A DNA stretch of 40,734 nt, from NCBI GenBank assembly GCA_031555505.1, contig JAVBUH010000010.1:1-40734 (forward strand). The letters are read 5' to 3'. Within the stretch, counting starts at the first letter, position 1. Every line of letters starts with the position of its first letter. The DNA comes from JAJDIA01 sp031555505 (GTDB lineage: Bacteria; Bacteroidota; Bacteroidia; Bacteroidales; Tannerellaceae). This document shows positions 1 through 7,290 of this stretch, piece after piece. Made by a program: the position numbers and the translations under genes. Below the pieces are notes generated by a model, which was given only the letters and a program-made list of their open reading frames with translations, was not told where the DNA came from and searched no databases.

Positions 1-30
1 CGTAACTTTATGGTTATCAAGACATGAGTT

Positions 31-495
31 ATGAGCAACTATCCAACCAACCTCACTGATAAACTGTGGCAAGTTATAAAAAATATAGTGGAACCCAAAG
101 AAAGAAAGCGAAAACATTCCTTACAAGAGATGATCAACGCTATGCTATATATAACAAAGACAGGCCGCCAATGGCGAATGCTTCCAAAGGAATTCGCTCC
201 TTGGCAAACGGTGTACTTCTATTTCCGCAAGTGGAAGTTAGAAGGTCTTTTTGAAGAACTTATGCACCACCTGCGGGGTCTGGCCGACAAGCAAGCGGAA
301 AAGCGATCAGTCCAAGTGTGGGTCTGATAGATTCCAGAAGCGTACGTACCTCTCACCACATAGACAGCAGTGAATATGGCATAGATGGAGGCAAGAAAGT
401 TAAAGGCAAAAGAACATATCGTTGTGGATACGCTTGGATTGCCAATGGCCGCCAAAGTCCATGCTGCAAATAACCTTCTGTCAGATCATGCTTAA
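31..495 (+). pseudogene. IS5-family transposase remnant, frameshifted and truncated
   Basis: The first 98 codons read as the N-terminal domain of an IS5-type transposase (DUF4096-like; motifs TDKLWQVI, GRQWRMLPKEF, YFYFRKW) and stop at 325-327. Homologous sequence continues in a second frame (GLIDSRSVRTSHH, SSEYGIDGGKKVKG, about 320-410) and then in a third (HIVVDTLGLPMAAKVHAAN, about 416-475), ending at a stop near 495. At least two frameshifts are therefore needed. The first two catalytic acidic positions (in LIDSRS and VVDTLG) are visible, but the C-terminal third with the final Glu is absent. I saw no terminal inverted repeats, so the element is dead. The left edge may lie outside the window. 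Confidence 0.85.
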
Positions 496-636
496 GAAAA
501 TTAGATAACAAATTCAAAACAGCTTCTTAGACAGTTCAAGTAGACAGATTGTTATGTCATGTTAATGGCCAAATCATGACTACAGTTTTATTGGTTGCTA
601 TTTTCTTTCTAATCTTTTTATTTTTTCCCTGAAATG

Positions 637-667
637 TTTGGTCGCATTGAAAAAAGCCATATCTTTG
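637..667 (+). promoter_or_regulatory. Bacteroidota-type promoter for the tRNA-Val pair
   Basis: TTTG at 637-640 is followed after 19 bases by TATCTTTG at 660-667. This matches the -33 TTTG / -7 TAnnTTTG promoter of the primary sigma factor of this phylum. Transcription would start about 35 bases before the first tRNA. Confidence 0.75.
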
Positions 668-707
668 CACCGTCTTAAAGAGATAGGACATGCAGTAATG
701 AAAGAAA

Positions 708-782
708 GGGCGTTTAGCTCAGCTGGTTCAGAGCATCTGCCTTACAAGCAGAGGGTCGGCGGTTCGAATCCGTCAACGCCCA
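708..782 (+). tRNA. tRNA-Val (anticodon UAC), copy 1
   Basis: The sequence folds as a cloverleaf: acceptor GGGCGTT pairs with AACGCCC, the D arm is GCTC/GAGC, the anticodon arm is TCTGC-CTTACAA-GCAGA with anticodon TAC, and the T arm is GGCGG-TTCGAAT-CCGTC. The discriminator base is A. The CCA end is not fully encoded (CCT follows). The 75-base sequence is identical to the next tRNA. Confidence 0.97.
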
Positions 783-814
783 CCTTTCAACAAATAATAC
801 AACTTCATTCTTTC

Positions 815-889
815 GGGCGTTTAGCTCAGCTGGTTCAGAGCATCTGCCTTACAAGCAGAGGGTCGGCGGTTCGAATCCGTCAACGCCCA
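815..889 (+). tRNA. tRNA-Val (anticodon UAC), copy 2
   Basis: An exact copy of the preceding tRNA-Val, separated from it by 32 bases. It has the same cloverleaf and TAC anticodon and no encoded CCA (CAAA follows the discriminator). It is probably co-transcribed with copy 1 and ended by the hairpin that follows. Confidence 0.97.
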
Positions 890-937
890 CAAAATGGCAA
901 AAAGGTCGAAGGACAAGCAAAGCCGAAAAAAGAAAAT

Positions 938-973
938 AAGTCTGTTAGTCAGTAGATTAACAGACTTTTTTTT
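938..973 (+). terminator. Intrinsic terminator of the tRNA-Val unit
   Basis: AAGTCTGTTA at 938-947 pairs perfectly with TAACAGACTT at 958-967. A run of T residues to 973 follows, about 50 bases after the second tRNA. Confidence 0.85.
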
Positions 974-1098
974 ATTCTACCCTCAGACAATAATGCAATT
1001 ATAACGCGTCATTATTTTAACCAAAAGTATGCACGTATGTAAAACGACAAGTAGTTCAGAAAGAGACTGATACATCTACCTAATCTAAACATGAAAGT

Positions 1099-1302
1099 AT
1101 GCCAGCTTACTACGACTTCTATGAGACCCCGCAACCGGCGGGTAGCAACAAACGTAAAAAATTCCACGCACGCGTAGTCCCTACCGATACCTTCACCCTC
1201 GACGACCTTGCCGAACTGATCCACGAATGCAGTTCACTCACGGTAGGCGAGTATCGCCACTTCCCGGCGTATGTGCCGGTAGAAGGGAATTTCGGAAAGT
1301 AA
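1099..1302 (+). pseudogene. HU-like DNA-binding protein, shortened (probable internal deletion)
   Basis: The 67-residue product begins with the start typical of the HU-like proteins common in Bacteroidales (PAYYDFYETPQPAG, KRKKFHARVV, FTLDDLAELIHE, SSLTVG). Those proteins are usually well over 100 residues. After residue 50 the fold should continue, but the sequence jumps to a tail (FPAYVPVEGNFGK) that resembles, from memory, the C-terminal end of longer relatives. The likely reading is an in-frame internal deletion that kept both ends. Most of the HU fold is missing, so it is probably non-functional. A strong terminator follows at 1339. It could still be an expressed micro-protein. Confidence 0.6.
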
Positions 1303-1338
1303 AAAACCAAACCGTCCCGACTTTTCAAGCGGTGGCAT

Positions 1339-1374
1339 AACGGTGGATTCAGACGCTCTGATTCCACCGTTTTT
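1339..1374 (+). terminator. Intrinsic terminator after the HU-like remnant
   Basis: AACGGTGGATTCAGA pairs with TCTGATTCCACCGTT with one mismatch and a 3-base loop, followed by TTTTT. The strong hairpin suggests that the shortened gene upstream derives from an intact transcription unit. Confidence 0.8.
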
Positions 1375-1474
1375 CATTGAGCATAAATCTGTTGGAATGT
1401 GGAATGAGAAAAAGACCCATTGAAAATCATGTATAGCTTTTTCATGATTCTGTTCAAAATCGTTTTGCAGACAC

Positions 1475-1503
1475 TTTGTTAACATTTTTAAACATTATCT
1501 TTG
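1475..1503 (+). promoter_or_regulatory. Bacteroidota-type promoter before a tiny ORF
   Basis: TTTG at 1475-1478 and TATCTTTG at 1496-1503, spaced 17 bases. It lies about 85 bases upstream of the tiny ORF at 1588. Confidence 0.5.
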
Positions 1504-1587
1504 TGTCTAAATTATCTCAGCAGAATAATGGTCTAAAACATAGAAGAATGAGTGAAAGTTGGGTTAAGATAAAAGGAGAATTACAAT

Positions 1588-1707
1588 ATGAAAAGAGTAT
1601 TTGGGATTTGTATAGCAGTGCCGACATTCAATGGAAGGGCAGGTTCTGTTTGTAGGACTGGGCCGCAATGTGAAGTCTTATTATTAGTAGAATGCCTGAT
1701 CGCATAA
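1588..1707 (+). CDS. Putative 39-residue peptide, unknown
   Basis: ATG at 1588 is preceded by AAAAGGAGA, a good ribosome binding site, and by a promoter-like pair at 1475-1503. The product starts MKRVFGICIAV, resembling the basic-hydrophobic leader of small exported Bacteroidales peptides such as NVEALA-type peptides. No known motif follows, and the reading frame ends after 39 codons. It may be a short genuine peptide or a frameshifted remnant of a longer one. I do not recognise the product. The rest of the 1303-1857 gap holds only the terminator and two promoter-like sites listed separately. Confidence 0.3.
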   Translation: MKRVFGICIAVPTFNGRAGSVCRTGPQCEVLLLVECLIA

Positions 1708-1754
1708 GAGACAGGAATGAAAGTAATAATATAGAATCATAAAAGCCGAATACC

Positions 1755-1784
1755 ATTGCTTTCTGGATTATTTGGTTATCTTTG
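1755..1784 (+). promoter_or_regulatory. Probable promoter of the sigma/anti-sigma genes
   Basis: ATTG at 1755-1758 and TATCTTTG at 1777-1784, spaced 18 bases. The -7 element is a perfect match and the -33 element matches three of four bases. It lies about 75 bases before the ECF sigma gene. Confidence 0.6.
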
Positions 1785-1857
1785 CATGAAGGTGTTTTGA
1801 AGCCATGCTAAACAAAGGGCAATAGTAAACTTGCAGGGAAAGTAACTCTACTGAAGC

Positions 1858-2457
1858 ATGAAGTCCGATCCATTATCAATACTATCCGGACAGCCGGATG
1901 AAAAACTGCTCGCTTTGATAAAAAATGGAAGTGAACAGGCTTATGCCGTCATATTCCGGCGCTACAACCAATTACTCTACACCATCGCCTATAAATACCT
2001 CAAAAACAATTTCATGGCTGAAGATGCCGTACAGACCATCTTTCTCAAACTATGGGAAACAAGAACCGTTGTTCAGATTGAGATCAACCTTAAGAACTAC
2101 CTCTTCACCATGTTGAAGCACCACGTACTGAATGAGATCAGGAACAATAACACAGCCATCCAGAAAAACTATGAACTGATACAGTCCTCCCCTGCGTATG
2201 AAAACGAATTGCTGGAAAAAATAGAAGAAAAAGATCTGATGACCCATTTCTACAAAGCCATCAACGAGCTTCCTCCACAAAAGAAAGAAGTCTGCCTTCT
2301 TAAAATTCAGGGCAACCTCTCCAACCAGGAAATAGCCGACCGGATGCACATCTCCGTGCCAACGGTCAAAACCCATTACGCCCAATCCATCAAAATACTA
2401 CGTAAGCAATTCGGCTACATTGTCCTGTATGCCCCAGGTTTCTCCATTTTTTTGTAA
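1858..2457 (+). CDS. RNA polymerase sigma-70 factor, ECF type (FecI-like)
   Basis: A 199-residue ECF sigma factor that would direct RNA polymerase to the adjacent uptake genes. Sigma region 2 covers about residues 30-95 (RYNQLLYTIAYKYL, AEDAVQTIFLKLWE). Region 4 covers about 135-185, with a helix-turn-helix (LSNQEIADRMHISVPTVKTH). It belongs to the Bacteroidota expansion of sigma factors paired with FecR and SusC-type receptors. It is followed after 59 bases by the FecR gene and then by an STN-bearing SusC. In known systems of this type the receptor signals through FecR to release the sigma factor; that this one does so is inferred from gene order. The ATG at 1858 puts the family N-terminus at the usual distance from region 2. 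Confidence 0.93.
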   Translation: MKSDPLSILSGQPDEKLLALIKNGSEQAYAVIFRRYNQLLYTIAYKYLKNNFMAEDAVQTIFLKLWETRTVVQIEINLKNYLFTMLKHHVLNEIRNNNTAIQKNYELIQSSPAYENELLEKIEEKDLMTHFYKAINELPPQKKEVCLLKIQGNLSNQEIADRMHISVPTVKTHYAQSIKILRKQFGYIVLYAPGFSIFL

Positions 2458-2516
2458 AAAACCACCATCCCACTCATCCTTTTTACACACTGAAGTGTCA
2501 AGTAGAAAAAGAACGC

Positions 2517-3506
2517 ATGAAAAGTCCTGACCAATCACTCCTGGAAAACGTAATAAATCACGAGGCAACACCCTGCGATGCACGTCACATAGCACAATGG
2601 CTGAGTACCCCCGAAGGTCAGCTGTGGCTTTCCGAACAGATGGACATCGACAGTGAATCGATCAGACTTGGCGAAGAAGCGCAATATATCAACCATCAAA
2701 TTCCTACCGATAACATGTATGAGTACCTCAAACAAAAAATCAGACGGCAAAAAATACGCCGTTGGATCGGTTGGGCAGCCGCTATATTTATTCCACTGAT
2801 TTTGATCACCATCCTGTTTGTGGAAGTTGATTCGAGAGTCGATTTATTTGCCGCCACCGAGTACGACGAAGTATATGTGCCCAAGGGAGAACGCATGCAG
2901 GTGTTATTTCAGGATGGCAGCCGCGTATACCTGAACTCTGAAAGCAGGATACGCTACCCCCGTCAATTCGGTATCAAAGAAAGAAAAGTGGAGCTCGAAG
3001 GCGAAGGATGGTTTGAAGTAGCTAAAAATCACGCACGTCCCTTCATCGTAGACATAACGCTGCTCAATGTGCGCGTTTTAGGCACCACATTCGACGTAAA
3101 AGCCTACCCGGAAGACAATGAGATTGCCGTTTCACTCGAATCTGGCATTGTGGAAGTATTCGGCAATACGTTCAACGCTTTCACCATGGATCCCGGACAA
3201 AAAGCAGTCTATAACCGTGCAACCGGCCGGTGCAACGTGGAACGGCCACAGGAGATAACCCTGCAATCGGCCTGGAGGCAAAATACCCTTGTATTCACTG
3301 ATGCACCCTTGTCTGAAGTGATCGCAACGCTTGGTCGCACCTATGACATTACATTCAAGATAGAAGATCCTGCAGTGACAAGATATAACTATACGCTTCG
3401 CACAAGTTTCACAGATATATCACGCGTCCTGGATGAACTGGAAAAGATCACGCCTGTCCGATTCTCACAAACCGGCCATGTGGTCAATGTATCGCTGAAT
3501 AAGTAA
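2517..3506 (+). CDS. FecR-family anti-sigma factor
   Basis: A 329-residue inner-membrane anti-sigma regulator. The cytoplasmic N-terminal part (1-80) is followed by one membrane helix at about 82-103 (WAAAIFIPLILITILFV). The periplasmic FecR domain lies at about 110-215 (VYVPKGERMQVLFQDGSRVYLNS, split here only by naming; EGEGWFEVAKN; VLGTTFDVKAY). A DUF4974-like C-terminal domain lies at about 255-325 (LSEVIATLGRTYDITF). In this family the cytoplasmic part binds the sigma factor and the periplasmic part contacts the STN domain of the receptor. It lies directly downstream of its presumed sigma partner and upstream of the receptor. Length and order are normal for the family. Confidence 0.93.
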   Translation: MKSPDQSLLENVINHEATPCDARHIAQWLSTPEGQLWLSEQMDIDSESIRLGEEAQYINHQIPTDNMYEYLKQKIRRQKIRRWIGWAAAIFIPLILITILFVEVDSRVDLFAATEYDEVYVPKGERMQVLFQDGSRVYLNSESRIRYPRQFGIKERKVELEGEGWFEVAKNHARPFIVDITLLNVRVLGTTFDVKAYPEDNEIAVSLESGIVEVFGNTFNAFTMDPGQKAVYNRATGRCNVERPQEITLQSAWRQNTLVFTDAPLSEVIATLGRTYDITFKIEDPAVTRYNYTLRTSFTDISRVLDELEKITPVRFSQTGHVVNVSLNK

Positions 3507-3616
3507 CCTTGATCGTATTCACCGGGCAACAGCAGGAAACCCGGCATTTGTACCTTAAATTGTAACACAAAATAAAGCCGCCATGAACTATAACACATCC
3601 TGATACCCACAAAAAA

Positions 3617-3648
3617 GCAGCCGGAAGCATCTCACCTCATCCGGCTGC
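3617..3648. other. Perfect hairpin in the leader before susC
   Basis: GCAGCCGGA (3617-3625) pairs perfectly with TCCGGCTGC (3640-3648) around a 14-base loop. It is flanked by AAAAAA on the left and has no T run on the right. It therefore has intrinsic-terminator form only when read on the minus strand. No minus-strand gene ends here. It could block antisense transcription or act as mRNA structure between fecR and susC. Confidence 0.6.
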
Positions 3649-3701
3649 CCAATGCGCTTGAAATAAAAATATTTCCAACACTAAAAAATTCAAACAAAGA
3701 T

Positions 3702-6700
3702 ATGAAAGAAAAGCAGAAAAGCACTGCTTTAGTGCTACTATTATTTACCAGTATTAAAAATAATCCAAGAGCGATGAAACTTACATGCTTGTACCTGATG
3801 CTCATCCTTTTAAGTTTCTCTGCAATGGCCGAAGCACAACGGGTATCTGTATCGTTTGACAATGTCAGAATCGGTCAGGTATTGGATGTGATCACTGAAC
3901 AAACCGGGTATAGCATCGCCTATAGTAAACAGGTTGTAGATCTTAACCATACTGTAAGCATTCATCTCACGGATGCGAACGTCAACACCGTACTGGATCA
4001 ATTGCTGAAAACGACTCCCATTGCTTACGAAATAAAAGACGGGAAAATATACCTGTACGAAAAGAAAGCAAACACATCTGTTCCCCAACAAACCAAAAAA
4101 GTAACCGGAACAGTGCTCGATGCACAGGGGCTATCCGTGATTGGCGCTACCGTGATTCAAAAAGGAAGCGCTACGAACGGGACCATCACAGATATCGATG
4201 GGAACTTCTCACTGGAAATACCTGATAACGCCACACTACAAATCTCGTTTATCGGATTTGTCACACAAGATATCCCGGTCAGAACAGCCACTGCCCATCT
4301 GAATATCGTGCTGAAAGAAGACTTTCACGCACTGGATGAAGTGGTGGTGGTAGGTTACGGCACACAGAAGAAAGTAAACCTCACCGGAGCCGTCACCCAG
4401 ATCACCACGGAAGAGATGAAAGACCGTCCCGTCAGCCGTATGACACAAGCCTTGCAAGGCGTCATACCCAACCTCAACATTACCTTTGGTAGCGGACAAC
4501 CCGGAAGCAGCGGAACGCTCAACATCCGTGGGACTACCTCCATCAACGGAGGCTCACCGCTCGTCCTGATCGACGGCGTTCCCGGTGATCTGGACCGTAT
4601 CAATGTGGCCGACGTAGAAACCGTATCCGTCCTCAAAGACGCCTCCGCCTCCGCCATCTACGGGGCCCGCGCCGCATTTGGTGTGATACTTGTTACCACC
4701 AAACAAGGGAAAGAAGGTAAATTCAAAATAGATTACACCAACAACTTCGGATGGACCACCCACGCGATCAATACCGACTTCATCACCTCCGGCTACTGGA
4801 ATGCCAAAATAAACGACGAAGCCATGTACAACGCATTAGGCAACACCACCTCGCGTTACACCGAAGAAGATTATGAAGAGCTCCTGGCCCGTGTCAACGA
4901 CAAAACAGAACATCCTGACAGGCCATGGGTGGTAGTTAAGAAAAATGCCGCCGGGCAGGACATGTACCGCTATTATGCCAATTTCGACTGGTTCAACTAC
5001 TTCTATTCCAAATACCGCCCACAGCAGAATCACAACATCAGCTTCACCGGCGCCACAGAGAAAGTACGCTACCTCATTACCGGCAACTACTCCCAGGAAG
5101 AAGGAATCATCAAGATCAATCCCGACGTTAGTAAACGCTACAACTTCAGGGCTAAAATAGACACCGATATCACCAAGTGGCTCACCATCAGCAGCAACAC
5201 CCGCTATTTCCGTTCTACCTACGACTGGCATGGGCATTCTACCAACTTCAGCAAGGTAACCAACGATGTGACATCATCCAACCCGCTCTACCATGCGCAT
5301 CCTTTCTATGTGCCTTTCAATCCTGACGGGACGCTGACCGGCTATTCAGGCGTCAACTCCTACTCCATCGCCTACGGCTACCATGCTATTTTAGAGAATG
5401 GAAAGTCAAAAGGTGAACGCTCCAACTCCGAATTCGCCACTACCTTCCAAGCCATCCTCAAACTGGCGAAAGGTCTTACCGTGACCGGGAATTATACATT
5501 CACGCAAGACCATTACGAAAATTACTACCGTGCCGTCCGTGTAAAATATTCCAAATTCCCCGGCATCATGGAAAACTACGCCATCGGCGCTCTGAACAGA
5601 GACCAGTTGACGCAAACCATGCGGTCTACCATGTATCACGTGATGAACCTCTACGCTAACTACGAAACCAGCCTCGACAAGCACAACTTCAAAGCCATGG
5701 CCGGTTTCAATCAGGAGTTGAGAACAACCAAAACCCTCACCGGAATCGGGCAGGAACTCCTGTCGGAAACGCTGAACGACCTCAACTTCTCCACAGCCGA
5801 AGAGCAAGCTACCGGTGGCGGCGAAGAATGGGCATTGCGCGGAGCATTCTACCGGCTCAACTACGACTACGACGGCAAATACCTCCTCGAAACCAGTGGT
5901 CGTTACGATGGTACGTCCCGCTTCCCTAAAGACGACCGCTTCGGATTCTTCCCTTCCTTTTCACTCGGATGGCGAATCAGCGAAGAGGCCTTCTTCAGTC
6001 CGCTTAAAATGGCGGTGAATAACCTGAAACTGAGATATTCGTACGGTACGCTGGGCAACCAGGACGTATCCACCTACGCCTATATATCCAGTATGTCGGC
6101 CGGAACGATCAACTATCTGGTGAACGACGAAAAACTCACCGTTGTTAATGATCCTTCCCCTGTAGCCAGAGCATTGACCTGGGAAAAATCCATTACCAAC
6201 AATATCGGACTCGATGCTGACTTCCTGAATGGACGCCTCACTTTTTCCGGCGACTACTACATACGCGAAACCAAAGACATGCTCACACTCAGCAAAACGC
6301 TGCCCAAAGTATTCGGAGCAACCGAGCCTAAAGAAAACGCTGCCGACCTGCGCACAAAAGGATACGAACTGACTGTAGGCTGGCGCGACAAAATCCAGGT
6401 GGCTGGCAAACCGCTCGACTACAACGTCACAGCCATTCTGGCAGACAACACTTCCAAAATCACAAAATTCGACAATCCCAACGGCCTCCTCAGCACCTAT
6501 CGTGTAGGCCAGCAGTTAGGAGAGATCTGGGGATACCGCTACGATGGGTACTTTAAAACAACCGAAGAAGCACAAGAGTATGCCAAACGAATCAACCAGG
6601 ATAAAATCAACAAACGCCGTGTCCAAGCGCCTACAGCCGAACTGAAAATGCTCCAGGCCGGGGATATCAAGATACTCGACCTCAATGGCGACGGTATCAT

Positions 6701-7268
6701 CGACACAGGTGCCAACACCATAGACAATCCGGGCGACCGCGAAATTATTGGTAATGAAACACCCCGGTACTCCTACGGCCTCTCGGCTTCGGCCAACTGG
6801 AATGGCATCGACCTCTTCGTCTTATTCCAGGGAATCGGCAAACAAAACTGGTATCCTCACCTTGAATGTCAGCAATTCTGGCAGGTGTACGCCCGTCCCT
6901 ACGGCTCCTTTATCCCGGAAGGTTTCCAGGATAAAATGTGGTCGCCCGAGAATCCCAACGCCTATTTCCCCCGCGTGATCGGCTATATTGCCCAGAACTC
7001 CGAACTGTCCGTTGCCAATGACATGTATTTGCAAGACCTTGCCTACTGCAAACTGCGCAACCTCACCATTGGTTACACCCTTCCCGCCTTGCTCACAAAC
7101 AAGCTCAAAATAGACCGCCTGCGTGTCTATATAAGTGGAGAAAACCTGTTCACCTGGACAAAGCTCGATACAGACTATATCGACCCCGAAGAAACAATGA
7201 ACGATCCCACGGCACGTACCTACCCCATGGGTAAAACCTACTCCTTCGGCGTTGAACTCTCATTCTGA
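3702..7268 (+). CDS. SusC/RagA-like TonB-dependent outer-membrane receptor with STN domain
   Basis: An 1188-residue outer-membrane importer. Residues 25-46 form a signal peptide (MKLTCLYLMLILLSF, cleaved near AEAQ). The extra 24 residues before it are common in this subfamily; ATG at 3774 is an alternative start. The STN domain spans about 48-120, a carboxypeptidase-regulatory-like domain about 133-205 (VTGTVLDAQGLSVIGATV), then a TonB-box-like segment (LDEVVVVGYGTQKKV), the plug, and a barrel ending in a C-terminal Phe (FGVELSF). An acidic motif DLNGDGIID lies in the C-terminal half. It partners the SusD that follows. The STN domain, absent from plain SusC proteins, marks it as a signalling receptor for the FecI/FecR pair upstream. 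The substrate cannot be read from the receptor itself. Confidence 0.95.
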   Translation: MKEKQKSTALVLLLFTSIKNNPRAMKLTCLYLMLILLSFSAMAEAQRVSVSFDNVRIGQVLDVITEQTGYSIAYSKQVVDLNHTVSIHLTDANVNTVLDQLLKTTPIAYEIKDGKIYLYEKKANTSVPQQTKKVTGTVLDAQGLSVIGATVIQKGSATNGTITDIDGNFSLEIPDNATLQISFIGFVTQDIPVRTATAHLNIVLKEDFHALDEVVVVGYGTQKKVNLTGAVTQITTEEMKDRPVSRMTQALQGVIPNLNITFGSGQPGSSGTLNIRGTTSINGGSPLVLIDGVPGDLDRINVADVETVSVLKDASASAIYGARAAFGVILVTTKQGKEGKFKIDYTNNFGWTTHAINTDFITSGYWNAKINDEAMYNALGNTTSRYTEEDYEELLARVNDKTEHPDRPWVVVKKNAAGQDMYRYYANFDWFNYFYSKYRPQQNHNISFTGATEKVRYLITGNYSQEEGIIKINPDVSKRYNFRAKIDTDITKWLTISSNTRYFRSTYDWHGHSTNFSKVTNDVTSSNPLYHAHPFYVPFNPDGTLTGYSGVNSYSIAYGYHAILENGKSKGERSNSEFATTFQAILKLAKGLTVTGNYTFTQDHYENYYRAVRVKYSKFPGIMENYAIGALNRDQLTQTMRSTMYHVMNLYANYETSLDKHNFKAMAGFNQELRTTKTLTGIGQELLSETLNDLNFSTAEEQATGGGEEWALRGAFYRLNYDYDGKYLLETSGRYDGTSRFPKDDRFGFFPSFSLGWRISEEAFFSPLKMAVNNLKLRYSYGTLGNQDVSTYAYISSMSAGTINYLVNDEKLTVVNDPSPVARALTWEKSITNNIGLDADFLNGRLTFSGDYYIRETKDMLTLSKTLPKVFGATEPKENAADLRTKGYELTVGWRDKIQVAGKPLDYNVTAILADNTSKITKFDNPNGLLSTYRVGQQLGEIWGYRYDGYFKTTEEAQEYAKRINQDKINKRRVQAPTAELKMLQAGDIKILDLNGDGIIDTGANTIDNPGDREIIGNETPRYSYGLSASANWNGIDLFVLFQGIGKQNWYPHLECQQFWQVYARPYGSFIPEGFQDKMWSPENPNAYFPRVIGYIAQNSELSVANDMYLQDLAYCKLRNLTIGYTLPALLTNKLKIDRLRVYISGENLFTWTKLDTDYIDPEETMNDPTARTYPMGKTYSFGVELSF

Positions 7269-7290
7269 TAATATTAAAATGGATACAATC

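Noticed and set aside
638..955. A 105-codon plus-strand ORF across both tRNAs
   Set aside because: It reads straight through two clear tRNA-Val genes and their promoter; the repeated peptide segments are translated tRNA.
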